64,000 nucleotides of DNA from Roseococcus sp. SDR. Lineage in GTDB: Bacteria; Pseudomonadota; Alphaproteobacteria; Acetobacterales; Acetobacteraceae. The notes under the pieces were generated by a model. That model did no database searches and had not been told where the DNA came from. It worked only from the letters and a program-made list of their open reading frames with translations. Where the stretch lies: contig NZ_JAHRCU010000006.1 in NCBI RefSeq assembly GCF_019083995.1, positions 184,708 to 248,707 on the forward strand, written 5' to 3'. The position numbers and the translations under genes are program-made. Below, piece after piece: positions 8,159 to 16,116 of the stretch. Numbering within the stretch: position 1 is the stretch's first letter; each line of letters begins with the position of its first letter.

Positions 8159-9255
8159 CAGCGCGCTCCGCAGATTCGGGCCAGGGCGTCGCCCAGCGAT
8201 TCGGGGGTTCCCTGCGCCGCGGCGAGGCCGGCGCGCGAGACGGCGCCCGGCATGCCCCAGACGACGGAGGAGGCTTCGTCCTGCGCCCAGATGGTGCCGC
8301 CGGCCGCGGCCAGGGCCTTGCAGCCCGCCAGGCCGTCATGCCCCATGCCGGTCAGGATGACGGCCTGCACCGCGCGGCCATGCAGGGCGATCAGGCTGCG
8401 CAGCGTGGGGTCCACGGCCGGGCGGCAGAAATTCTCGGGCGGCGCGTCGGAGAGGTGCAGCACCACGCGGCCGGCTTCCGCCTTGGCCAGCAGGTGATGG
8501 TCCCCTGGCGCCAGGTGGATGCGCCCGGCCTCCAGCACATCGCCCTGCCGCGCCTCAGCGACGGGCGGGCCGCCCAGGCCATCCAGATGCTTGGCCAGCA
8601 TGGCGGTGAAGCCGGCCGGCATGTGCTGCACGATGACCACGGGCAATGTGATCTGCCGCGGCAGCCGCCGCACCAGCGCGGCCAGCGCCTGCGGCCCGCC
8701 GGTGGAACTGCCGATGCAAATCACCTTGGGCGGATCGCCCGCGCGGGCCGGCGCGGGGCGCACGGGTGCCAGCGGCGCGCGCGCGGCCGGCTGGCGCAGC
8801 CGCGCCCAGCCCTTCACCTTGGCGAGAAGTTCGGCGCGAAAATTCGGATCGGCCAGACCACCGCCGGCCGCCCCGGGCTTCGGGATATAGTCCGAAGCGC
8901 CGGCGCGCATCGCGTCCATCGTCGCGCTGGCGCCCTTCTGCGTGAGCGCGCTGGCCACGATCACCACGGGCTTCGGCTCGCGCCGGAGGATCAGCGGCAA
9001 CGCCGTCATCCCGTCCATCACGGGCATTTCGAGGTCGAGCAGCACCACCTGCGCGCGCTCCGCCGGCGGCGCGGCATCGAGCGCGGCCAGCGCCTGCGCG
9101 CCATCCCCCACGCGGGCCACCACGGCGATGCCGGGGTCGGCCTCCAGCACGCGCGCCAGCGCCGAGCGCACGGTCGGGCTGTCATCGCAGAGCATCACGC
9201 GCAGCTTGCCTGCGGCGGAAGTCCTGGGCAGCGCGTTCGGCGCGGAGAGACTCAT
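8158..9255 (-). CDS. cheB: Chemotaxis response regulator protein-glutamate methylesterase CheB
   Basis: A 365-residue CheB with an N-terminal receiver (residues about 17-130, phospho-acceptor Asp74 in LLDLEMPVMDG) joined by a proline/alanine linker to a C-terminal methylesterase. The esterase shows its catalytic Ser-His-Asp elements in CIGSSTGGPQAL, IVQHMPAGFT and GMGHDGLAG. It removes the methyl groups added by CheR when phosphorylated by CheA. Start and stop overlap with cheY and cheR (ATGA at both junctions), which indicates co-translation. Confidence 0.96.
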   Translation of the reverse strand: MSLSAPNALPRTSAAGKLRVMLCDDSPTVRSALARVLEADPGIAVVARVGDGAQALAALDAAPPAERAQVVLLDLEMPVMDGMTALPLILRREPKPVVIVASALTQKGASATMDAMRAGASDYIPKPGAAGGGLADPNFRAELLAKVKGWARLRQPAARAPLAPVRPAPARAGDPPKVICIGSSTGGPQALAALVRRLPRQITLPVVIVQHMPAGFTAMLAKHLDGLGGPPVAEARQGDVLEAGRIHLAPGDHHLLAKAEAGRVVLHLSDAPPENFCRPAVDPTLRSLIALHGRAVQAVILTGMGHDGLAGCKALAAAGGTIWAQDEASSVVWGMPGAVSRAGLAAAQGTPESLGDALARICGAR

Positions 9256-9626
9256 TCGGCGAGCAGCCCGGCCTGCACCAGCTTGTCGCGCAGGATCTCC
9301 TCATCGAAGGGCTTCATCACATATTCCTGGGCGCCGGCCTCCAGCCCTTCCAGGATCTTTTCCGTGCCGGCCTCGGTGGTGCACATCACCACCACCGGCT
9401 CATCCGGCCCGTATTCCGCGCGCAGCGCGCGCAGGAAGCCGATGCCGTCCATCACCGGCATGTTGCGGTCGAGCAGGACCGCGCGCGGCATGGCGGTTCG
9501 CACGGCGTCCAGCGCCTGCTGCCCGTCCGCCGCCTCGCGCACGCTGAAGCCGTAGCGCTCCAGGATGCGCCGCGCGACCTTGCGCACCACCGCGCTGTCA
9601 TCCACCACCAGGCATTCGCCACTCAT
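9252..9626 (-). CDS. cheY: CheY-type single-domain response regulator
   Basis: A 124-residue stand-alone receiver. The acidic pair VVDD is at residues 9-10, phospho-acceptor Asp53 lies in LLDRNMPVMDG, the conserved Thr/Thr switch region lies in VVMCTTEAG, and a Lys lies in YVMKPFDEE. It should accept phosphate from CheA and act on a flagellar motor or other output. It lies between cheW (11-bp gap) and cheB (4-bp overlap). Because CheA carries its own receiver, this CheY may compete with it as phosphate acceptor or sink. Confidence 0.93.
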   Translation of the reverse strand: MSGECLVVDDSAVVRKVARRILERYGFSVREAADGQQALDAVRTAMPRAVLLDRNMPVMDGIGFLRALRAEYGPDEPVVVMCTTEAGTEKILEGLEAGAQEYVMKPFDEEILRDKLVQAGLLAE

Positions 9627-9637
9627 CGCACGCCCCC

Positions 9638-10129
9638 TCAGACGCCGAGCGCCAGCAGCTGCTCGACATCAAGCAGCACGAGCAGATGGTCATCGCGGCG
9701 ATGCACACCGAGCGAGAACTCCTTCCAGGAGGCGTCCAGCGTCGGTGGATTGGGCGCGCGCTCCTCGGGGTTCAGCGTCAGCACCTCGCCCACCTGATCA
9801 GCCAGCAGGGAGTAGAGTTCACCGCCCACCTCGACGACGACGGACATGGCGACCTCACCCGGCGCGCGCGACGGCAGGCCGAGCCGCCCGCGCAGATCCA
9901 CCGCGGTGACGATGCGGCCGCGCAGGTTCAGGCTGCCCGCCACCTCGCGGGGCGCGAGCGGGATGCGGGTGATGGCCTGCACGCCCAGCACGTCGCGCAC
10001 GGCGAGGACGGGGACGGCGCAGGGCTGCCCCGCGACGGTCAGCGTCAGCATCATGCTGGCGGCATCGGAGGCGATCGCGCCGGTGGGCAGGCGCGATTCG
10101 GCCGAGGGGTTGGTGGGGACGGTCTGCAT
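9638..10129 (-). CDS. cheW: Chemotaxis adaptor protein CheW
   Basis: A 163-residue CheW scaffold that couples CheA to chemoreceptors. The domain starts at about residue 27 (MLTLTVAGQPCAVPVLAVRDV) and includes the conserved ITRIPLAPREVAGSLNLRGR segment and VDLRGRLGLP. About 25 unstructured residues precede it. It sits 15 bp after cheA and 11 bp before cheY. Confidence 0.94.
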   Translation of the reverse strand: MQTVPTNPSAESRLPTGAIASDAASMMLTLTVAGQPCAVPVLAVRDVLGVQAITRIPLAPREVAGSLNLRGRIVTAVDLRGRLGLPSRAPGEVAMSVVVEVGGELYSLLADQVGEVLTLNPEERAPNPPTLDASWKEFSLGVHRRDDHLLVLLDVEQLLALGV

Positions 10130-10144
10130 CGGGCGTTCCTCGGT

Positions 10145-12652
10145 TCAGCGGGCCAGCATGGGCTGGAGGCAGTGCTGCAGGCTGGCCAGCAGCGCGTCGC
10201 GGTCGAACTTGGCGATGTAGTCGCTGAAGCCGGCCTCCCGGCCGCGCTCCACATCCGCCGGCGAGGCGGAACCGGAGAGCGCGATCATCGGCAGCTCGGC
10301 CCAGGGGCCCCCCTCACGCACGGCGCGGGCCAGGGCCATGCCGTCCAGCTCGGGCATGTGGATGTCGGAGACGATGACGTCGAAGCGCTCGCCCGCCTCG
10401 CGCAGGCGCAGCGCGTCCCGCCCGTTGCCGACGGTCGTCACGTCATAGCCTGCCGCCATGATCGCGGGCACGATGAGGTTGCGGAAGAAGTCGCTGTCCT
10501 CGGCCACCAGCACGCGCGGCCGGGCGCCAGAGACCACGGCGGGCTCGAACCAGTCGGACTGGCCCTGCTTCAGCCAGTAGCCGGTGTCCAGCAGGTCGGT
10601 CACCTTGCCATCCACCACGCAGCTGCCGAGGAAGCCCGGGCGCAGGCCGGCATTGTCCATCTCGAGCGGCACGTCCACCACGTCGAGGATCTCGTCCACC
10701 ATCAGGCCCATGGCGCGGTCGCCATCGCCGAAGACGAGCACCGGCTGCTCGCCCGTCTCCGCCGGCATGATGCCGTGATCGAGCGGAATGAGCGGCATGA
10801 GCGTACCGCGATACTGCACCACCAGGCTCTCGCCCGTGCGCTCGATGCGCGCGGCATCCAGGTTCTCCAGCCGCGCGACGAGGCCGAGCGGTACTGCCTT
10901 GGGCGCCCCGGGGCCCGCGCGGAACAGCAGCAGGGCGGTGTGGCGATCGCTCCGGCGGCTGGTCGCGGCGGCCTCCTCCAGCGCGCCGCTTTCCGTGCCG
11001 CCCTCAAGGCCAAGGCCCGAGGCGCGGGCGATCCCGTTGGGATCGAGGATCATGATGACGCTGCCATCGCCGAGGATGGTGTTGCCCGAGAACATGGTGA
11101 TGTGCCGCAGGATGGGCGCGACCGGCTTCACCACGATCTCCTCCGTGTCGAAGACGCGATCCACCACGATCCCGAAGAGCTGCCCGGCCACCTGGGTCAC
11201 GACGACGAAGCCCTCCGCCTCGGCGCCGGCGTCATGGTCCAGGCGCAGCACCTGGCGCAGCGAGACCAGCGGCAGCAGCTGGCCGCGCAGGCGCAGCACC
11301 GCGCTGTCCTTGATGCGCTCCACCTTCGGGCCGTCCACGCCGCCGACCCGCACCAGCTCCAGCACGCCGGCCTGCGGGATGGCGAAGCGCTCGCCCCCCG
11401 CCTCGACGATCAGCGCCGCCGCGATGGCGAGCGTGAGCGGGATCTTGATGCTGAAGGTGGTGCCCCTGTGCTCGCGCGAGGTGAGATCCACCGTCCCGCC
11501 GATGCGCTCGATATTGGTCTTCACCACATCCATGCCGACACCGCGGCCCGAGACGGAGGTGACCTCGGCCGCCGTCGAGAATCCCGCGCGGAAGATGAAG
11601 CGATGAATGTCGCGTTCGCTCATCGTGGCAAGCTCCGCCTCGGTGGCGAGGCCCTGCGCGATGCACTTGGCCTTGATGCGATCGGTGTTCAGGCCGCGCC
11701 CGTCATCGCCGATCTGCAGCACGATGTGCCCGCCCTCATGGAAGGCGTTGAGCAGGATGCGCCCCGTCTCCTTCTTGCCGGCGGCGCGCCGCTGCTCGGG
11801 CGTCTCGAGCCCGTGGTCGGCGCTGTTGCGCACCATGTGCGTCAGCGGGTCCTTGATGAGTTCCATCACCTGGCGATCGAGCTCGGTGTCGGCGCCGCGC
11901 ATCTCCAGCTCGATCCGCTTGCCCAGGTCATGGCTGAGGTCGCGCACCAGGCGCGGCAGCTTGGACCAGGCATTGCCGATGGGCTGCATGCGCGTCTTCA
12001 TCACGCCGTCCTGCAGGTCGGACGTGATCTGCGAGAGGCGCTGCAGCGGCACGGAGAAGGCCGCATTCTCCTCGGCCCGGGCGAGCTGCATGAGCTGGTT
12101 GCGCGTCAGCACCAGTTCGCTCACCAGGACCATGAGGTCCTCCAGCACATCCACCGCGACGCGGATGGTCTGCGGCGCGTTGCCGGCGGCGGGCGCGGCC
12201 TCGGCGGGGCCTTCGGCGGCGATGGTCTCGGCCGCCGGAATGACCGCCTCCGCGTTGATCTCCTCGACCGCGACCTCGCCGGAGGCGGCGGCATCCAGCG
12301 CGGCCTTGAGAGGGGCGTCATCGCCCGCCGGTTCGCTGCCGGTGGCCTCCAGCCCGGCGACGATGAGCTTGAACCGGTCGGCGGCGGTGAGGATCAGCGT
12401 GATGCCGGCCGGCGTGACCGGCAGCGTGCCTTCACGCCAAAGCCCCAGCACGTTCTCCGCCGCATGGGCCACGCCCTCCAGGCGCGGGAGGCCAAGGAAG
12501 CCGCAGGTGCCCTTGATGGTGTGCACGATGCGGAAGATCTCGGAGAGCACCGAGCCATTGGCCGGGTTCCGCTCCAGCTGCAGCAGCGCGGCGTCGAGGC
12601 TGGCGAGACCTTCATTGGTCTCGGTGAGGAAATCGGCGAGCAGATCGTCCAT
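10145..12652 (-). CDS. cheA: Hybrid chemotaxis histidine kinase CheA with C-terminal receiver
   Basis: An 835-residue kinase, longer than a canonical CheA. Domains in order: Hpt (phospho-His44 in IVHTIKGTCGFL, about 1-105); an acidic/Ala-rich linker to about 160; the dimerisation helices; an HATPase with N-box HMVRNSADHGLE and G-boxes IGDDGRGL and GRGVGMDVV; a CheW-like regulatory domain (FSIKIPLTLAI onward); a second CheW-like block near 570-690 (TALLLFRAG to GYWLKQG); and a receiver (about 710-830, phospho-Asp in VSDIHMPELDG). No P2 CheY-binding domain is obvious. A fused receiver is typical of systems where it acts as phosphate sink or internal regulator. It follows chpT on the same strand. 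Confidence 0.94.
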   Translation of the reverse strand: MDDLLADFLTETNEGLASLDAALLQLERNPANGSVLSEIFRIVHTIKGTCGFLGLPRLEGVAHAAENVLGLWREGTLPVTPAGITLILTAADRFKLIVAGLEATGSEPAGDDAPLKAALDAAASGEVAVEEINAEAVIPAAETIAAEGPAEAAPAAGNAPQTIRVAVDVLEDLMVLVSELVLTRNQLMQLARAEENAAFSVPLQRLSQITSDLQDGVMKTRMQPIGNAWSKLPRLVRDLSHDLGKRIELEMRGADTELDRQVMELIKDPLTHMVRNSADHGLETPEQRRAAGKKETGRILLNAFHEGGHIVLQIGDDGRGLNTDRIKAKCIAQGLATEAELATMSERDIHRFIFRAGFSTAAEVTSVSGRGVGMDVVKTNIERIGGTVDLTSREHRGTTFSIKIPLTLAIAAALIVEAGGERFAIPQAGVLELVRVGGVDGPKVERIKDSAVLRLRGQLLPLVSLRQVLRLDHDAGAEAEGFVVVTQVAGQLFGIVVDRVFDTEEIVVKPVAPILRHITMFSGNTILGDGSVIMILDPNGIARASGLGLEGGTESGALEEAAATSRRSDRHTALLLFRAGPGAPKAVPLGLVARLENLDAARIERTGESLVVQYRGTLMPLIPLDHGIMPAETGEQPVLVFGDGDRAMGLMVDEILDVVDVPLEMDNAGLRPGFLGSCVVDGKVTDLLDTGYWLKQGQSDWFEPAVVSGARPRVLVAEDSDFFRNLIVPAIMAAGYDVTTVGNGRDALRLREAGERFDVIVSDIHMPELDGMALARAVREGGPWAELPMIALSGSASPADVERGREAGFSDYIAKFDRDALLASLQHCLQPMLAR

Positions 12653-12743
12653 CGGGCGTCCCTTCCGGCATGCCCCGCGACAGGCGGGGTGGCGTCAGGC
12701 GGGAAGATGGCGCGGGGCTCGCGAAGAAAGCGTAAACAGGGCG

Positions 12744-12798
12744 CGAGGATCGAGGGCCCTCGATTCCTCGGCTTGCATTGCGTTTTGCATCGCAAGCC
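12744..12798. other. Two adjacent inverted repeats between chpT and cheA
   Basis: Two hairpin-forming sequences lie back to back: 12744-12770, whose CGAGG...CGAGGG and CCCTCG...CCTCG arms pair almost perfectly, and 12770-12798, with GGCTTGC and GCAAGCC arms around an AT-richer centre. They are downstream of the chpT stop and about 90 bp upstream of the cheA start on the minus strand. They could end chpT transcription or regulate cheA. There is no clear T tract, so a classical terminator is not proven. Confidence 0.55.
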
Positions 12799-12811
12799 AA
12801 GGCGAGATCCC

Positions 12812-13414
12812 TCAGCCGGTCGGGCCCACGCGCAGCGGCGGGACCGCCTGGCCCATGCCGAGGGCGAAGCTCAGCTCCATCCCCTCGGCTTCGGCCTGTG
12901 CCAGGGCCCAGGGCGCCAGCACGCGGCGCGGGCCATCGGCCAGCGCCGTCTCCAGGGCGCCGCCGGCCACGAGTTCAGCCAGCGTGGGGGACCAGGCGGC
13001 GTCACGCCCCTCCGGCAGGACGCTGACCCAGCCATGCGGATCCTCGGCCACGCGCACCACGCCGCCGCGCGGCAGCGCCTCGGCGGCCAGCAGCGCGAGG
13101 GACAGCATCAGCCGCACGCGGCCCGCGGCCATCGGGGCGGTGGCGCCAGGCAGTTCGAAACGCACCCGATGCGCCATGGGCGCACCCCGCAGCAGCACGG
13201 CCAGTTCGGCCCAGCCGAGATCGTCGCCATGGCCGAAGGCGGCGGAGAACAGCTTCATGCGCGCGCGCAGTTCGCCAGCCGTCTCCATCACGATGGCATG
13301 GGCGGCCGGTTCGGTCGCCTGCGGCAGGATCGCCGTGATGCTGGCCATGGGGGAGCCCAGGTCATGGAAGATCCGCGCGGCCATCAGCTCGGCAAGGCGG
13401 TGGGGCTGGAGCAT
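12812..13414 (-). CDS. ChpT-like histidine phosphotransferase
   Basis: A 200-residue protein resembling ChpT, the phosphotransferase that in alphaproteobacteria passes phosphate from the CckA kinase to CtrA and CpdR. The helix carrying the phospho-histidine, ELMAARIFHDLGSPMASITA, places His17 at the expected site. The C-terminal part resembles a degenerate kinase ATPase domain (GRVRLMLSLALLAAEALPRGG) with no nucleotide-binding boxes. ATG 13414 is preferred over TTG 13429 because an AGAGA sequence lies just upstream and homology begins there. It sits on the cheA strand and is divergent from DUF3553. Whether it serves CtrA or the adjacent Che system is not known. Confidence 0.75.
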   Translation of the reverse strand: MLQPHRLAELMAARIFHDLGSPMASITAILPQATEPAAHAIVMETAGELRARMKLFSAAFGHGDDLGWAELAVLLRGAPMAHRVRFELPGATAPMAAGRVRLMLSLALLAAEALPRGGVVRVAEDPHGWVSVLPEGRDAAWSPTLAELVAGGALETALADGPRRVLAPWALAQAEAEGMELSFALGMGQAVPPLRVGPTG

Positions 13415-13613
13415 TTCAGGTTCTCTCAAATCTGCCGCGCTGAGGATGGCGCAGGGTGACCAACTCGGGCATCGCAGCGCAAGATGCGGGCCAATTCACG
13501 GCGCCCGGCCGGCGAGGATCGGACGGCCGGGGGCCTCAGGGCGGCTTAGCCGAGTCGGGTTGCCCGATGGTTTAAATGCGCGCCAAGCTCCCCGCGCGAG
13601 GAGAGGTCTTGAG

Positions 13614-13781
13614 ATGCATGGCATGGAACCCGGGATGCGGGTACGGCACCCGGGCTGCCCGGATTGGGGTGTGGGCCGGGTCCAGTCCGTGGTGGGGGAC
13701 CGTGTCACGGTGAATTTCGAGCATGCGGGGAAGGTGCTGCTGAACCTCGCCGTCGTCACGCTCGAACAGGTGGAGGAGTGA
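13614..13781 (+). CDS. DUF3553 domain protein
   Basis: A 55-residue protein matching DUF3553, a short beta-barrel-like domain of unknown role. The pattern is MRVRHPGCPDWGVGRVQSV, then VTVNFEHAGKVLL, then the strand VVTLEQV. ATG 13614 follows GGAGAGG. The stop overlaps the GTG start of the next gene (GTGA). It is divergent from the ChpT-like gene; similar tudor-like modules of this size occur next to chpT in other alphaproteobacteria to my recollection, which was not checked here. Confidence 0.8.
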   Translation: MHGMEPGMRVRHPGCPDWGVGRVQSVVGDRVTVNFEHAGKVLLNLAVVTLEQVEE

Positions 13782-14533
13782 GCGCGCTGCTCTCGACCGC
13801 CGGCGCGCTGCTGAGCGACTGGCCCGTCTGGGCGGCGGCGCTGGCCACCGCCATCGCCGGCCTGATGCGCGGCTATGCCGGCTTCGGCACGGCGGTGATC
13901 CTCGCGCCGATCTACTCCGTGCTCTGGGGCCCGCGCGCCGGCGTGCCGGTCATGCTGATGATGGAGCTGCTCGTCTCCCTCCAATTGCTTCCCCGCGCCT
14001 TCAAGGATGCGGATACGCGCGTGATCCTGCCGATCGGGGGTGCGGCGGCGCTCGCCACGCCACTCGGCGCCGTGGTGCTGTTCACGGCCGATCCCGAGGT
14101 GCTGCGCCGCTGCATCGGCGGCTTCGTGCTGGTCTTCGGCATGCTGCTGCTCTCGGGCTGGCGCTACCATGGCAGCCGACCGCTCGGGCTGAACCTGCTG
14201 GTGGGCACCAGCGCCGGGCTGCTCAAGGGCGCCACGGGCATGAGTGGCCCGCCGGTCATCCTCTATCTGCTGGCAGGGCCGGAGGAAGCCAAGCGCCACC
14301 GCGCCAACCTCATCCTGTTCTTCGCGCTGATCGCCGTCGTCTCCATCCTCGGCCCGCTCTGGCTCGGGATGATCACGGCCGAGGTGCTGGCGAAGCTGCT
14401 GATCCTGATGCCGGTGCTGCTGCTTTCGGTGCCGGTGGGCGCGCGGCTCTTCCACGTCATCCCGCAGCATTTCTACAAGCGCTTCGCGCTCGCCGTGCTG
14501 GTCACGGCCGGCGGAATTGCTCTCCTGGCCTGA
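13778..14533 (+). CDS. TauE/SafE family (sulfite exporter-like) membrane permease
   Basis: A 251-residue integral membrane protein with about eight hydrophobic segments in two similar halves, typical of TauE/SafE anion exporters. The N-terminal GLMRGYAGFGTAVILAPIYS and the second-half GTSAGLLKGATGMSGPPVIL are the family's repeated signature loops. The start is GTG 13778, overlapping the DUF3553 TGA, since the open frame upstream is antisense and out of family. Substrates of the family include sulfite and organosulfonates, but none can be assigned here. Confidence 0.88.
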   Translation: MSALLSTAGALLSDWPVWAAALATAIAGLMRGYAGFGTAVILAPIYSVLWGPRAGVPVMLMMELLVSLQLLPRAFKDADTRVILPIGGAAALATPLGAVVLFTADPEVLRRCIGGFVLVFGMLLLSGWRYHGSRPLGLNLLVGTSAGLLKGATGMSGPPVILYLLAGPEEAKRHRANLILFFALIAVVSILGPLWLGMITAEVLAKLLILMPVLLLSVPVGARLFHVIPQHFYKRFALAVLVTAGGIALLA

Positions 14534-14542
14534 GGCTTCGCC

Positions 14543-14593
14543 GAGGGGCTGATTCACCGCTCCGGTGATTCCACCTCCGCGGATCAGACCCTA
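14543..14593 (-). repeat. Dispersed ~50-bp stop-codon-linked repeat, copy 2
   Basis: On the minus strand this element begins with the TAG stop codon of the lipocalin gene and continues through TGATCCGC, GAGGTGGAA and the hairpin TCACCGgagCGGTGA. It matches the element at 803-852 except for five substitutions and one inserted T. Two of the differing loop or stem positions leave the hairpin intact. It lies between the convergent TauE/SafE and lipocalin genes. Confidence 0.75.
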
Positions 14594-15124
14594 ACGCCCG
14601 GCGACGATCAGCGGCCCCAGGTCGAAGCCCTGCGCGCGCGCGATGCCGAGTGCCCGCTCCATCTCCGCCGGCGGCAGGCTGGGCGTGCGCGAGAGCAGCC
14701 AGAGCGAACGGCGCGAGGGCGAGCCCACCAGCGCCCAGCGATATTCGGGGTCGAGGCCGATCACCCAGTAGTCGCCATAGAAGGGCCAGAAGAAGCTGAC
14801 GCGCAGCCGCGTGTTGTTGCTCCCCTCCACCACATAGGCCTGGCCGGTGGCCACGCGGCGCGGCCGGGCGGGGTCGAGCGCGTTCACGCAGGAATTGCGC
14901 ACGCTGATCCGCCCATCGGGCAGCGAGGCGTATTCCGCCGTCGTCTCCTCGCAGCGCAGCGAGGAACTGTCCTGGAAGCGCTGCGGCAGCCGCGCCACCT
15001 CATGCCAGAGGCCGACATAGCGGGCGAGGTCCACGCGCTCCACAGTGCGCGGCGTCTCCGGCCCGGGCTGGGTGGCGGCGCAGGCCGAAAGGCCCAGCAG
15101 GGCGGCGAGGATCAGCGCGCGCAT
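14591..15124 (-). CDS. Bacterial lipocalin (Blc-like lipoprotein)
   Basis: A 177-residue outer-membrane lipoprotein of the Blc type. The signal sequence ends at the lipobox LSAC (Cys15). The lipocalin signature is YVGLWHEVARLPQRFQ at about 37-52, followed by a barrel strand motif TRLRVSFFWPFYGDYWVIGLD and a C-terminal WLLSRTPSLP. The family binds lipids or fatty acids and is linked to envelope stress. Its start overlaps the end of the upstream deacetylase by one base, so they may be co-expressed. Confidence 0.9.
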   Translation of the reverse strand: MRALILAALLGLSACAATQPGPETPRTVERVDLARYVGLWHEVARLPQRFQDSSSLRCEETTAEYASLPDGRISVRNSCVNALDPARPRRVATGQAYVVEGSNNTRLRVSFFWPFYGDYWVIGLDPEYRWALVGSPSRRSLWLLSRTPSLPPAEMERALGIARAQGFDLGPLIVAGR

Positions 15125-16011
15125 CAGACGATGCTCCCTTCCGGCCAGGTGAGGCAGTGGTCGTAGATGCCGCCGGCGGTGGTGATCCAGACCTCGTCCC
15201 GCCGCGCGGCGATCACCGCCAGCGCCTCGCGCAGCGCGCGCATCCGGTAGGGCTGGCCCACGATATAGGGGTGCAGCGCGATGCCCATGACCTGCGGCAC
15301 GCCATCCTGCGTCTGGCGCAGGCGCTCGTGGAAGTCATCCACGATGATGTCGGCGAACTGCTTCGCGCCATCCTTGCGGGCGGCGATGGCCGGGATGTCG
15401 TTCGCCTCCTGCGGGTAGGGGATGCTCAGCAGTCGCCCGGCGCGCGTCGTTTTCCAGACTGGCTGGTCGTCCATGCACCAGTTGAGGCTGTAGGTGTAGC
15501 CAGCCTCCACCAGCAGGTCGGGCGTCACGCGGCTCTCGGCGATCCAGGGCGAGAGCCAGCCGCGCGGGGCCTTGCCCTCATGCTGCACGATCTCGGCCGT
15601 GCTTTCGGCGATGAGGCGGGCTTCCTCCGCCTCGGGCAGGGTGCTCTGGCGCTCGCTGTTGGTGCGGCCATGGCCCGCCATCTCGTCGCCGCGGGCGCGG
15701 TGGGCGGCCACCAGCTCGGGCGCGTGGTGGTACATGGCGCTGTTGAGCAGGACGGTCGCGGGCAGGTTCAGCTCATCCAGCAGCTGCACCAGGCGGAAGC
15801 CGCCCACGCGGTTGCCGTATTCGCGCCAGGCGTAGTTCAGCACATCCGGCTGCGGGCCGCCGGGGGCGAGTTCCGCACCCAGCCCCTCGCCGAAGGCGAA
15901 ATGCTCGAGGTTCACGCCGAGATAGACGGCGAGCTTCCGGCCAAAGGGCCAGCTTTCCCGCGCCCGGGCGGTCCAGGGGGAATAGGGGAAGCGGCCATGA
16001 TGCGGGAGCAT
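15124..16011 (-). CDS. Polysaccharide deacetylase family (PuuE-type) hydrolase
   Basis: A 295-residue member of the NodB-like deacetylase fold, in the branch containing cofactor-independent allantoinase PuuE. Landmarks are FPYSPWTAR, NYAWREYGNRVG, LPATVLLNSAMYHHAPEL and the ALHPYIVGQPYRM block. ATG 16011 is chosen because AAGGG precedes it by six bases; the open frame allows ATG 16041. It lacks a signal peptide, consistent with a cytoplasmic hydrolase acting on an amide or heterocycle rather than a polysaccharide. Two PuuE-like relatives lie at 58137 and 59056. The substrate is unknown. Confidence 0.8.
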   Translation of the reverse strand: MLPHHGRFPYSPWTARARESWPFGRKLAVYLGVNLEHFAFGEGLGAELAPGGPQPDVLNYAWREYGNRVGGFRLVQLLDELNLPATVLLNSAMYHHAPELVAAHRARGDEMAGHGRTNSERQSTLPEAEEARLIAESTAEIVQHEGKAPRGWLSPWIAESRVTPDLLVEAGYTYSLNWCMDDQPVWKTTRAGRLLSIPYPQEANDIPAIAARKDGAKQFADIIVDDFHERLRQTQDGVPQVMGIALHPYIVGQPYRMRALREALAVIAARRDEVWITTAGGIYDHCLTWPEGSIV

Positions 16012-16116
16012 GCGAAACCCTTGGCTGAGGACGGCGCCCATCTGGCCCGCCGGGGCGCCCGGGGCAAGAGAGCGAGGCGTGGCGCTCGGCCGTAAACTCT
16101 TTTAGTGTCAGGCGCG

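Noticed and set aside
9686..13459. Long plus-strand open frame (1257 codons) antisense to the che cluster
   Set aside because: It is an artefact of GC-rich third positions; the minus strand holds recognisable CheA, CheW and CheY proteins, and the translation of the opposite frame is low-complexity with no family match.
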